This document shows, one piece after another, positions 17,910 through 25,897 of a stretch of 55,688 nucleotides of DNA. The notes beneath the pieces are model-generated. The model was not told the DNA's origin and did no database searches. It saw only the letters and a program-made list of their open reading frames with translations. The DNA is from Lentisphaeria bacterium UBA7640 (GTDB lineage: Bacteria; Verrucomicrobiota; Lentisphaeria; Victivallales; Victivallaceae). The stretch is from assembly GCA_002483765.1 (NCBI GenBank), contig DLIO01000114.1, forward strand, positions 21,197 to 76,884, read 5' to 3'. Within the stretch, counting starts at the first letter, position 1. Every line of letters starts with the position of its first letter. Both the position numbers and the translations under genes were made by a program.

Positions 17910-18485
17910 ATGTCTTATCCGAAATCGTTTCGTAAATGGCGCCGCGTATGGTTACCATTGATTGCCGTTATTGGATTTATACTGATTTATGCTCTTATGG
18001 TCAACGGCATCACCATTATGGTCAACGCCGGTTATCCAATCGCTCTTTATCCACCCTCTCTTAAGAATCCTCAACATAATGCAACTCCAGCTCATCAAGC
18101 AAATTTTCTTGTGAATACCAGCCACCGCACTGTTTGTCCCGGATTACTTTATTTTCATCGGACCTTCCCGACAAACACGCTAGTTATCTCTTTGAACAAC
18201 TCAGCAAGCGCCACCAATATTGCAAAAGCTCAAATTACCGAGTTAAAGATCATTTTTTCCGATGGACGTGAAGAGATTTATGCCTCCGCCGAAAAGCCCT
18301 TGATTAAAAATACAAATGGAAAAACCGCTGAGTTTAACATCAAAACGGCAGCTCTAAACAAAGCAAATATTACAATTCAGTGCAACGGTTTTTTTGAATC
18401 TTATTCAGGAGAAAAGACCTTATTTCGTATTTTCCGCAACATGAAGTACCGCAGTAAATTAAAGTTCCAATTCAAGCAGAAGTGA
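17910..18485 (+). CDS. Unknown single-pass membrane protein
   Basis: A 191-residue protein I do not recognise. A basic N-terminus (RKWRR) precedes one hydrophobic helix at about 14-35, giving an inside-to-outside anchor. The remaining about 150 residues would be periplasmic and look beta-rich (TNTLVISLNNSA, ITELKIIFSDGREEIYAS). It lies 5 nt downstream of the NTF2-family lipoprotein, suggesting they are expressed together. No catalytic motif is visible. Confidence 0.65.
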   Translation: MSYPKSFRKWRRVWLPLIAVIGFILIYALMVNGITIMVNAGYPIALYPPSLKNPQHNATPAHQANFLVNTSHRTVCPGLLYFHRTFPTNTLVISLNNSASATNIAKAQITELKIIFSDGREEIYASAEKPLIKNTNGKTAEFNIKTAALNKANITIQCNGFFESYSGEKTLFRIFRNMKYRSKLKFQFKQK

Positions 18486-18947
18486 GTTGAGGAAAAGGGA
18501 ACGTGGGAACGTGGGAAACCACAAAGCACAAAAATAAGACACAAAGGGAAAAACGAGAAAAAGGAAAACTTAACGCGAAGAATTTAAGGAGACATAACTC
18601 GCGTTATAACTTGTCGTTTGAATTAGCGCGTGCGAATTAAGTAATCACTTCCCACGATTATTGTAGTAAAAACTCCCTAAAAACCCAAAACTAGGATTGG
18701 GGTTTTGCGTTCCCTGTAAAACACTTCCCGCACATATTTGTAACCATTTTTAGCCATGTCACATGACATAGCGTGCCATCTTTGGACAAAAACTCTCCTC
18801 CACCTCTTGAAACTCCGCTTCTCATTCTCGTCTCTTTCGTGGTTAGATCCCCTCATCCAATTCACCTAGCAACAATGTTTCAAGAATTCAGCCAATCCGT
18901 GGAATTTCTCAAGTTTTCTTCCTCAAAAAGTATAGCTAAAATGACAT
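18486..18947. other. Intergenic gap with collapsed palindrome and repeat text
   Basis: About 460 nt without a supportable gene. It holds low-complexity CACAAAG/GGGAAC text at 18490-18560, a shortened palindrome at 18621-18640 and a TTCGTGG tract near 18835. A minus-strand open frame of 62 codons across 18677-18865 has no ribosome binding site or family resemblance. Confidence 0.55.
18621..18640. repeat. Collapsed copy of the GC-rich palindrome
   Basis: AATTAGCGCG directly joined to TGCGAATTAA. The outer arms match the palindrome family, but the central CGCATWATGCG segment is missing. This is the deletion expected when a hairpin is skipped during replication. Confidence 0.6.
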
Positions 18948-19700
18948 TTATAATTTACGGCAGATAGCAAAACATGACAATCCAGAAAGTTGAATTTTTA
19001 GCTTGCGGCACAACAGCCCCAATTGAACATCAGCAAGAAGGACTTTTAGCGCCAACTTGTTGAAAACATTATTCGTCTCATTAAGATTTTTTCGCTTGGA
19101 ATCGTCTTTACTGTCGAAAAATATTTTTTGAATTAAGCGCGGTAGTAACAGTGAAAAAAATAAATACCCTGACTCTTGAATCTCAAAACCAGAATTTTGT
19201 AGCAGAGTTACTAGTTCTTTCCGTTGATAACGCTTGACATGACCAAGCCATCGGTCATGACCAGAATAAAGCGCCTGATAAGCAGGTACCGAAACCAGTA
19301 AACTTCCGCCAGAAGAAAGATTTTGCTTGGATTCAAGCAAAAACTTTTCGGCGTCCGGAATGTGTTCAATCACATCGAGCATTAGTATAAGGTCATACTT
19401 CCCAGAAGTTACAAATTCTTTTGGATCACTGCTAACCTGGATATTTGCTGCCGAAAAATGAGCATTAATCTGAGCGGCTAATTCGTCACTTAATTCCGGA
19501 TCAAAGCCACAAATCAGACTCTTGGGGTAGAGTTCGACTAGTTTTTCTAATGTGACGCCATCCCCACAACCAACATCTCCAACTTTAGTAGCATTTGGAA
19601 CGTAACGCTTTAGTATGTTACCGAAAAAAACGGTTTTCGCTTGTTCCCAGAAGTGTCTGCGGTTCAACGGCATCAAGGTGTCGAACTCTTTTATATCCAT
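18948..19700 (-). CDS. Class I SAM-dependent methyltransferase
   Basis: A 250-residue Rossmann-fold methyltransferase. Motif I is KVGDVGCGDG near 39-48, the acidic end of strand 2 is CGFDPEL, and motif post-I/II is LILMLDVIEHIPD near 105-117; GGSLLVSVPAY follows. It belongs to the Methyltransf_11/23 type used on lipids, quinones, sugars or small molecules. The C-terminal hydrophobic stretch may contact lipid. Isolated gene; the substrate is not predictable. Confidence 0.82.
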   Translation of the reverse strand: MDIKEFDTLMPLNRRHFWEQAKTVFFGNILKRYVPNATKVGDVGCGDGVTLEKLVELYPKSLICGFDPELSDELAAQINAHFSAANIQVSSDPKEFVTSGKYDLILMLDVIEHIPDAEKFLLESKQNLSSGGSLLVSVPAYQALYSGHDRWLGHVKRYQRKELVTLLQNSGFEIQESGYLFFSLLLPRLIQKIFFDSKDDSKRKNLNETNNVFNKLALKVLLADVQLGLLCRKLKIQLSGLSCFAICRKL

Positions 19701-19798
19701 AAAATAACCAATTTTGATTTGATCCCTTTTGTCCTTTCCTTAAATTATACGCAGTACCCTTTTTTTCAAATATCTCAAAAGAACTAAATTCTGAGGAG

Positions 19799-19920
19799 AT
19801 GGAAAATATATCTAATGACCTTTTGGCCACCAGCGATACCGCGCTTAAGCCGCGCGAGTTTACCTTAAACCGATCGATCAATATGACCGGATTAAGCACC
19901 AAAAATATTTTAAAATTATC
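19799..19920 (+). pseudogene. Decayed copy of the NTF2-fold immunity-family gene
   Basis: About 120 nt aligned with 17630-17758 of the intact lipoprotein gene, starting at ATGGAAAATAT and including the shared block CAGCGATACCGCGCTTAA. One base is missing after that block and others are gained or lost further on, so the frame is broken. The signal peptide and C-terminal third are gone. It lies upstream of the GntR promoter. Confidence 0.75.
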
Positions 19921-20114
19921 TTCTCCACCGAAATCAAAGGACGAATTTTGACCAAATTGAGTTTCAAAAACTTAATATTGAATAAAAGCGGCCAACAGAA
20001 ACAGTTATCTCGGACTGCAGCCTGATAGCTGACGGCTTCTAATCTGTTTTCACATAGATTTATCCACTAATCTTGATAAAGATCCCAATATTTATATTTT
20101 CTCATTATAGTGTC

Positions 20115-20142
20115 TTGACATTTTAATTTTTAATTGTATAAT
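20115..20142 (+). promoter_or_regulatory. Sigma-70 promoter of the GntR locus
   Basis: Consensus TTGACA at 20115-20120, a 16-nt spacer and consensus TATAAT at 20137-20142, about 32 nt before the regulator start. It is the best promoter I see in the window. Confidence 0.8.
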
Positions 20143-20154
20143 ATGTATATACAA
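20134..20154 (+). promoter_or_regulatory. Predicted GntR operator
   Basis: A perfect 10-nt palindrome TGTATATACA (20144-20153) contains GTATATAC, which fits the GTMTAKAC pattern reported for HutC-type GntR proteins. An outer repeat TTGTATA (20134-20140) / TATACAA (20148-20154) surrounds it. It overlaps the -10 element and start point, the position expected for autorepression. Confidence 0.6.
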
Positions 20155-20173
20155 AACAACAAAAGGTTTTTTG

Positions 20174-22333
20174 ATGGGTACAATTCATAAATATCTGGAA
20201 GCACAAATACGGGATCGCATTTCAACCATGGACAATGGTGAAAAGCTTTCCACTGAAGCTGAATTGTGTTCAGAATTTAAAGTTTCACGGATGACCGTCA
20301 ATAAAGTTTTGCGCGTTATTGCCGACGAAGGATTGGTAAAACGTCACCGCCGCCGCGGTACTTTTATAAACAAAAAAAACAATCCCAAACATGATATCCC
20401 ATCAAATGCTGCTGGCTGGCTCGAAGAAAGTAATTTCGGAGAGTCGATATTCAGCACCAAAGTCAAAACTATTACTCTTAATATTAGCGAATATCGCTAT
20501 CAGTTTATTCGACCAGTGTGGGATGAATTAGTGGCAGCGTTTCACCAAGAACACAAAAAAAACAGGCTGGAAATTATTGACGGAGAAGACGCTGACGTTA
20601 TCTGGGCTTCAAATCGGCGCGATATGTCAATGCCATCTATTGACAGTTTCAACAATTCTCAAGAAGCCGTTGAAGCCATCAGCAGTTTTTGCCAGCGTTC
20701 AGACTATTTTAATGCCGCGTGGCCGGAACTCGATAGAAAAAATCTGGCAGGATGTCCGTTTACCATGAGTACCAGTGTTTATGTCTGGAATAACCAACTG
20801 ATGAATCGTCTGTTCCCAGATATGGATGGAAAGGTGCCTGAATCGTTAATCAAATTTTTCCTCAATAATGATCTTTGGCGCGCCGCTGATTTTCCACCAG
20901 TTGCTTCATATATTTTCTGCCCTTTGATTATGACCCAATGGGCTGCCGAAGGCGTCCTCAAATTAGACAACAAAAATTTTGAATTTGAGCCAGACAAAAC
21001 CATTGATTATTTAGAGTTTAATCGCTTGATGTTTAACCGCACCAGCGAAGTTAACGACAATGTCCCTGTAACCGAAATCAACGATGTGATGAAATTATTT
21101 ATTGATGGTAAAATCCTGGCAATGAATACCTTTTCGCCGACTATATCGGTGATCCCGATCCAACGAAAACGCGAATTCTCAGTCAGTAGTGCTATTGTGG
21201 GGAAAAATGCCCCAACCGTGTCAGTATATATGGGAATTGGAAGAAATTGCGATGATTTTAACGCAGCAGCTAAGACTATTGCATTCTTTTGCGGACCGAT
21301 TGCTCAGCGGATTATCGCAAAATATCAAGCCAATATTCCAGCTCGGCGTGAAATTGCATTTTCAGAAGAATTCCTGGACAATGCGCCATGTAATATGAAA
21401 CAGGTGGTAACCATGCTTGATAACGCAGACGATGTAATCGACCAACAACATTATTATATTGATGGATTGCGCTATTCAAATGCACTCGGAATGTACATTT
21501 CAGGGAAGATGGGGTTGCCTCAATTGAGGAAAATCCTTAACATAAAAACTGCTACAAATAAGGAGCAAAAAGAGATGAAAAAGATCACAAGAAAAAATTG
21601 TAAGTCGTTGGGCTTCACGTTGATAGAACTCCTCGTAGTAATTGCGATCATCGCAATTCTCGCCGCAATGTTGTTGCCAACATTGAATAAAGCACGAGAA
21701 AAAGCACGTGACATCAAATGCGCAGCCAATCTGAAACAGATCGGTAGCGCACTGCATCTTTATGCTGGAGATTATGGTGATTATGTGTTTAATTGTCCTC
21801 TTGATTATGGTGACGGTACAGTTGCCAGTTATGGAGGTTCGGTTTATGATGCGCGTGGTATTCAGGGCTGGGATGCAACTTATGCAAACAAATATTGGAC
21901 GGGACAGTCGTTGCAATATCTCAAGAATCCTAAAATATTGCTTTGTCCTAGCGCACAAAAATTTGGCGATGGTACTGGCATGTTTACGGAAGCTGCATTT
22001 AACGCCTATGGACGGCTTAGCTACGCCATGAATGGAAAACTGGCCGCGGAAGCATCTGGTACGCTGGAAAATGTTATTCGGCAAACTGCGAAAATTGGAA
22101 GAATACGTAACCCGTCTTCGAAAATAGCATTTTCAGAATATTACCGATATACTACTCGTTCCTATCTGCTTCCTCACCGCAATAGTACCGTCCTCCAAAT
22201 TCCATTAAGATGGTATTTAAACATGGTGCATAGCGGTGGCACTTCTGGGAATAATGGTATGATTGATGGTAGTGTACGCTCTTTTCGTCTTCAAGAATTA
22301 GTTTGGAAGAATTTTGATATTGAAAATCCTTAG
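20174..22333 (+). CDS. GntR regulator with solute-binding-like sensor, frame continuing into pseudopilin
   Basis: Residues 1-72 are a GntR/HutC winged helix (LSTEAELCSEFKVSRMTVNKVL, VKRHRRRGTFI). Residues about 95-460 resemble an ABC-transporter sugar-binding protein (ADVIWASNR, CPFTMSTSVYVWNNQLM, FIDGKILAMNTF, ANIPARREIAF) but without signal peptide, so it would act as a cytoplasmic ligand sensor. No stop follows: the frame runs through codon 468 into a complete prepilin gene that has its own AAGGAG and ATG at 21575. Stops lie close by in the other two frames (21543, 21559). This is either a genuine fusion, overlapping expression, or a one-base sequencing or assembly error. Start: ATG after AAAAGG. 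Confidence 0.8.
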   Translation: MGTIHKYLEAQIRDRISTMDNGEKLSTEAELCSEFKVSRMTVNKVLRVIADEGLVKRHRRRGTFINKKNNPKHDIPSNAAGWLEESNFGESIFSTKVKTITLNISEYRYQFIRPVWDELVAAFHQEHKKNRLEIIDGEDADVIWASNRRDMSMPSIDSFNNSQEAVEAISSFCQRSDYFNAAWPELDRKNLAGCPFTMSTSVYVWNNQLMNRLFPDMDGKVPESLIKFFLNNDLWRAADFPPVASYIFCPLIMTQWAAEGVLKLDNKNFEFEPDKTIDYLEFNRLMFNRTSEVNDNVPVTEINDVMKLFIDGKILAMNTFSPTISVIPIQRKREFSVSSAIVGKNAPTVSVYMGIGRNCDDFNAAAKTIAFFCGPIAQRIIAKYQANIPARREIAFSEEFLDNAPCNMKQVVTMLDNADDVIDQQHYYIDGLRYSNALGMYISGKMGLPQLRKILNIKTATNKEQKEMKKITRKNCKSLGFTLIELLVVIAIIAILAAMLLPTLNKAREKARDIKCAANLKQIGSALHLYAGDYGDYVFNCPLDYGDGTVASYGGSVYDARGIQGWDATYANKYWTGQSLQYLKNPKILLCPSAQKFGDGTGMFTEAAFNAYGRLSYAMNGKLAAEASGTLENVIRQTAKIGRIRNPSSKIAFSEYYRYTTRSYLLPHRNSTVLQIPLRWYLNMVHSGGTSGNNGMIDGSVRSFRLQELVWKNFDIENP
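21575..22333 (+). CDS. Prepilin-type N-terminal cleavage/methylation protein (pseudopilin)
   Basis: A 252-residue type II pseudopilin-like protein starting MKKITRKNCKS. The prepilin peptidase site is G|FTLIELL, followed by the hydrophobic helix VVIAIIAILAAMLLPTLNKAREKA. The C-terminal globular part ends in HSGGTSGNNGMIDGSVRSF, a variant (H-x11-DG) of the H-x9-DG motif. PVC bacteria carry dozens of such proteins beside carbohydrate genes; their function is unknown. AAGGAG 9 nt before this ATG argues that it is translated as a separate protein, even though it is in frame with the upstream regulator. It is probably exported and anchored in the envelope. Confidence 0.85.
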   Translation: MKKITRKNCKSLGFTLIELLVVIAIIAILAAMLLPTLNKAREKARDIKCAANLKQIGSALHLYAGDYGDYVFNCPLDYGDGTVASYGGSVYDARGIQGWDATYANKYWTGQSLQYLKNPKILLCPSAQKFGDGTGMFTEAAFNAYGRLSYAMNGKLAAEASGTLENVIRQTAKIGRIRNPSSKIAFSEYYRYTTRSYLLPHRNSTVLQIPLRWYLNMVHSGGTSGNNGMIDGSVRSFRLQELVWKNFDIENP

Positions 22334-22484
22334 GAGACAATATCACTAGGAAGGACTTTACTCTGTAATATATTATAAAGTGAAATTTCCAATAACACTT
22401 TAAGGAAATCAAGAAAGAGACAACAAATATTTTTGAAGTCGTGTTTTTTTAATATTAACGGTTAAATTTTTAGGAGAGAAGAAA

Positions 22485-25400
22485 ATGAAAAAGTTTTTTG
22501 TAGCGATTTTAGTGGCATTTATGACTGTCACGTTACCAGCTGTCGATTCAATAATCGAACGTTTTGATAGTTTGCCTGTTCAAGGTGAAATTGGAGAGGG
22601 CGGAGTTTTAGAAGCTTCAACCGGACTTGAGAAAGGCGCGTTGAAAGCCACTGGTTTAAACAAGTCTCTGCAGTATTTTTATAGCTATAAAAATTCTGTA
22701 AAACCAGGAGAAGAATATTCTTTTAGTTTCAATTATCGCACTACTCCCAAAATGTCCAATGGCTCTTTTCTTGCACTAGTGGTATTCGATCCACTGCGCG
22801 GGGCTAAAGCACCATCAAGCTTATATTTCAAAATGCCAAGCAGTAAGGATTGGCGACATAGTCAGTTCAATTTTACAGTGCCAGAAGGTACCAACCAAGC
22901 AAGAGTTCTTTTTCGAATGGCTGGAGTTCCAGAGAGTGAAAGTGTATGGATAGATCATTTTCGTTTTGGACAGGTCATTGATGGCACTGCAAAAGGAGTT
23001 GATTTAACCAATTTTGAAACAACTTTTGATGACTGGAAATTTGATCGGCATCTAGTTTTTGAACACTTCATGATCAAGAGCGGGCGAGTAGTTACTGACT
23101 GGCGTAATGCAAAGGTTGGAGAGGCATTTTTTGAGGCACATGGTAATGACGAAAAAATGCAATATGCACTCTATATTGACAACATCCGAGCCAAACCTAA
23201 GCACGAGTATATTTTTGAAGCATGGTTTCAAGCGACCGACAGTTTCGCCTACGCTGCCAATGGCATTCTGATATTCTTCTATAAAGATGCTGACAACAAG
23301 GCGATTGGACAATCAAGGTATCACATTCGTCCTACTAAAGGTGAATGGAAAGAACTTATCCATTCATTCACCACTCCTGAAAACTGTGCATTTATTGATA
23401 TTGGGCTGAATCTGCGTAACCAACCAGCCAGTTCGACTGTGCGGTTTGACCACATTCGTTTCAAGCAGGGAGAGGATAAACTTTATACTCGCTATGAAAT
23501 TGATCCTGATACTCAGAAAATGGCTGTAATTAACGCACTAAGCGGGAGTCTTTTGGCTGAAAATGTCAAGGAAGCGGTCATTACAATTAAAACTGATGCC
23601 GGCGATAAAATCGGTTCTTTCCCCGGAAAAATTGGTGAATCAGCAGTAATTGATCTCGCCTCATTCAAAGATGGAGTGTATACTCTGGAGTCTGAAATTG
23701 TTTTCAAGGATGAAACTTCGATTAAGAGTGAAACTAAGAAATTTGGCGTATTTAATAAGCCTGACTGGCTAAATGATTTGGGTATTCAGCGCCCTGAAGC
23801 TCCCGCACCTGCACCGTGGCGTGACCTAAAATTTAAGGACGGCGTGGTTACCACTTGGAATAACGCAATTAAGTTCAATGATAGACTTCAATTGCAGCAA
23901 ATCGCGATGCTAAATGATAAGAAAATCATGAATAAGCCCTTAAGTTTCGAGATTAATCAAAAGAGTATTTTTACTAACGGGGTCAGTGCAACATGGCAAG
24001 CGCAGCCAAGTTTGGTAAGTGGTATCTATCCAATTCAAGGTGAAGGTTGGACAGGTGAATTGAAGCTATCAGTCGATTACAGTGGTTTTATCCGTTACAC
24101 GCTTAAGATCACCGCTCAAAAACCGATAGTCTTAAATTCCGGTAGTTTGAAAACCTCGCTTGAGTCCGTCGACTTTATAAATCGTAACGACGGTACTTGG
24201 ACAGACATTGGGGCTGTAGATCTGAACCGCCAAAAAAGCTATGCCACCAAACATTTGTACAATGATATTATGTTTGGCAGTCTAGATACTGGGTTACTAT
24301 TCTATATCCCTAAAATATATCCGGCAACCACTACTGACTTCGATAGCGATTGTATTGTTGCCAATAAAGATGGTAATTTCGAGTTGAATTTTATCCAAGC
24401 CCCGCTTAAGCTTGCCTCTGGTGAAAGTCATATTTTTGATTTTGCAGCTACTCCTTATCCAGTACGTCCGGTGGAAAATAATTGGCGTAAATTGCGCTTC
24501 CGTGCGGGGAAAAATAGCAACTTTGATTTGGTTTGGCAAACTTCTTCAATGATGAAATACTGTGGTAGCCTGATGGAACAAAGTGACGATAAGGCTAGTG
24601 GCGAATATTTAAAAAGAGCTACGGAGTATCAAATGGTTTACCAGATTCCGACCTATATCCTCGAAAGTATTCCTCAGTGGAGTTATTTTGCTAAAAAATG
24701 GCGTGGTCAGCCAGCCCGTGCCTATGATATGGGCGATTTTGGGCCTTTACCTAAAGGAGATTTTAGAGAACGGACTTGGACTGATCTCTACATCAAAAAT
24801 ATGGTTGATTCACTGAAAAGTGTTCCGTGGCCTGGCGTTTATTACGACTGCTTCAGTGGGGATATTTATACCTCCAATGGAGAGAAATATATGCCTATTT
24901 TTGAGCTACGAGATTTTCATGAACGAGTGTACAATGCTCAGCGTCTTGATAATCCTAAATCGTTGACGATGTCGCATTGCAATATGGTTGGAACCTTGAT
25001 GACTTTTTCCAACGTGTTTCTGACTGGTGAACAACAACGCGGGAAGTTCTTGACTTATAAACATTATCAGGACTTTATGACTCTCGATTGTTTCCGTTAT
25101 GAAACAACCACAAATGTCGGTCCTGATTGTATGCTTTTACCGCAATATCGCCATAAGGAAAATGTTGAGGATCCTAAACTAACTGCACATATCATGGGTA
25201 TGGCAACTCTTCACAACTTGATGATCTATCCTAATTTTATTGTTAAGGAAGTTGAACTTGCTATCCGCGACCGGCAGTATGAAATGGGAATGCATGATGC
25301 GGAATTCTATGGTTACTGGTTGCCTAATCCAGACGGCATGTCAACCAGTGATCCTGAAGTTAAAGTCAGTTACTGGAAGACACCACGCGGTTGCTTTGTC

Positions 25401-25571
25401 ACCGTATTTAACAATAAAAAAGATACGGTAGAATTTGAGTTTAAAACTAATTATCTTCATCAAACTGCTGAGTTATTCGAGCCAGCCAGTGGAAAAGTAA
25501 CCAAACTAGAAAAAGGAACAAAAATAAAACTTGAACCTTATCGTCCTAGTTACATCACGCTAAAACAGTGA
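22485..25571 (+). CDS. Large secreted putative glycoside hydrolase with two CBM-like domains
   Basis: A 1028-residue protein with signal peptide (about 1-20). Two beta-sandwich modules follow (about 22-165 and 180-325), each ending in an IDHFRF/FDHIRF strand as in CBM4/9-like carbohydrate-binding domains. After a linker rich in EAPAPAPW comes a long region (about 440-960) with a beta-rich part and a likely TIM barrel (KNMVDSLKSVPWPGVYYDCFSGDIY, SLTMSHCNM). The C-terminal beta domain starts about 965. The arrangement recalls GH123/DUF6067-type proteins, but catalytic residues cannot be assigned. AGGAGA lies upstream. Same strand as the regulator, about 150 nt after the pseudopilin. It probably binds and cuts an extracellular polysaccharide. 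Confidence 0.7.
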   Translation: MKKFFVAILVAFMTVTLPAVDSIIERFDSLPVQGEIGEGGVLEASTGLEKGALKATGLNKSLQYFYSYKNSVKPGEEYSFSFNYRTTPKMSNGSFLALVVFDPLRGAKAPSSLYFKMPSSKDWRHSQFNFTVPEGTNQARVLFRMAGVPESESVWIDHFRFGQVIDGTAKGVDLTNFETTFDDWKFDRHLVFEHFMIKSGRVVTDWRNAKVGEAFFEAHGNDEKMQYALYIDNIRAKPKHEYIFEAWFQATDSFAYAANGILIFFYKDADNKAIGQSRYHIRPTKGEWKELIHSFTTPENCAFIDIGLNLRNQPASSTVRFDHIRFKQGEDKLYTRYEIDPDTQKMAVINALSGSLLAENVKEAVITIKTDAGDKIGSFPGKIGESAVIDLASFKDGVYTLESEIVFKDETSIKSETKKFGVFNKPDWLNDLGIQRPEAPAPAPWRDLKFKDGVVTTWNNAIKFNDRLQLQQIAMLNDKKIMNKPLSFEINQKSIFTNGVSATWQAQPSLVSGIYPIQGEGWTGELKLSVDYSGFIRYTLKITAQKPIVLNSGSLKTSLESVDFINRNDGTWTDIGAVDLNRQKSYATKHLYNDIMFGSLDTGLLFYIPKIYPATTTDFDSDCIVANKDGNFELNFIQAPLKLASGESHIFDFAATPYPVRPVENNWRKLRFRAGKNSNFDLVWQTSSMMKYCGSLMEQSDDKASGEYLKRATEYQMVYQIPTYILESIPQWSYFAKKWRGQPARAYDMGDFGPLPKGDFRERTWTDLYIKNMVDSLKSVPWPGVYYDCFSGDIYTSNGEKYMPIFELRDFHERVYNAQRLDNPKSLTMSHCNMVGTLMTFSNVFLTGEQQRGKFLTYKHYQDFMTLDCFRYETTTNVGPDCMLLPQYRHKENVEDPKLTAHIMGMATLHNLMIYPNFIVKEVELAIRDRQYEMGMHDAEFYGYWLPNPDGMSTSDPEVKVSYWKTPRGCFVTVFNNKKDTVEFEFKTNYLHQTAELFEPASGKVTKLEKGTKIKLEPYRPSYITLKQ

Positions 25572-25574
25572 AAG

Positions 25575-25605
25575 AATTAGCGCGCGCATAATGCGCGAGC
25601 TAATT
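25575..25605. repeat. GC-rich intergenic palindrome, copy 5
   Basis: A 31-nt inverted repeat: AATTAGCGCGCGCAT, central A, ATGCGCGAGCTAATT, with one mismatch. It lies 4 nt past the stop of the 1028-residue gene and 16 nt before a U-tailed terminator. Confidence 0.9.
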
Positions 25606-25621
25606 TAAAGCTTGAATTATG

Positions 25622-25654
25622 GAATGCGGACATTATGTCCGCATTCATTTTTTT
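25622..25654 (+). terminator. Rho-independent terminator after the secreted glycosidase gene
   Basis: GAATGCGGACAT paired with ATGTCCGCATTC around a single T, followed by a run of seven T after one A. It separates the 1028-residue gene from the heparinase-like gene. Its CATTATG centre is the same as in the nearby GC-rich palindromes. Confidence 0.85.
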
Positions 25655-25897
25655 ATTCCTTGGATTAAATCAGGGCTGGTGTTTTCACGAAGCTAAGAAG
25701 ATCAGTGTGCCTGATAGTTTTGAATGGGAAAGCTCATGAAATATTCACGCAAAATATTGGATCTGATAATTGTCTGCAATAGTGGATCGAGAGCAAGACT
25801 GAAAATCTTAGCCAAATAGTAGTGATGAAGAAGCCAAGGAAATACCTTCACGGATCATAAGAAAATGGCTATTAGTCATAAAAACAAGGAGCTTTAA
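25655..25897. other. Unique 5' region of the heparinase-like gene
   Basis: About 240 nt with no gene or repeat that I can recognise. It ends in AAGGAG, 6 nt before the ATG, and presumably contains the promoter, though no clear -35/-10 pair stands out. Confidence 0.4.

Noticed and set aside
18677..18865. 62-codon minus-strand frame as a gene
   Set aside because: Composed of repeat-like text, no ribosome binding site and no recognisable domain.
21500..22084. 194-codon minus-strand open frame
   Set aside because: Antisense to the regulator/pseudopilin; cysteine- and histidine-rich without motifs and no start signal.
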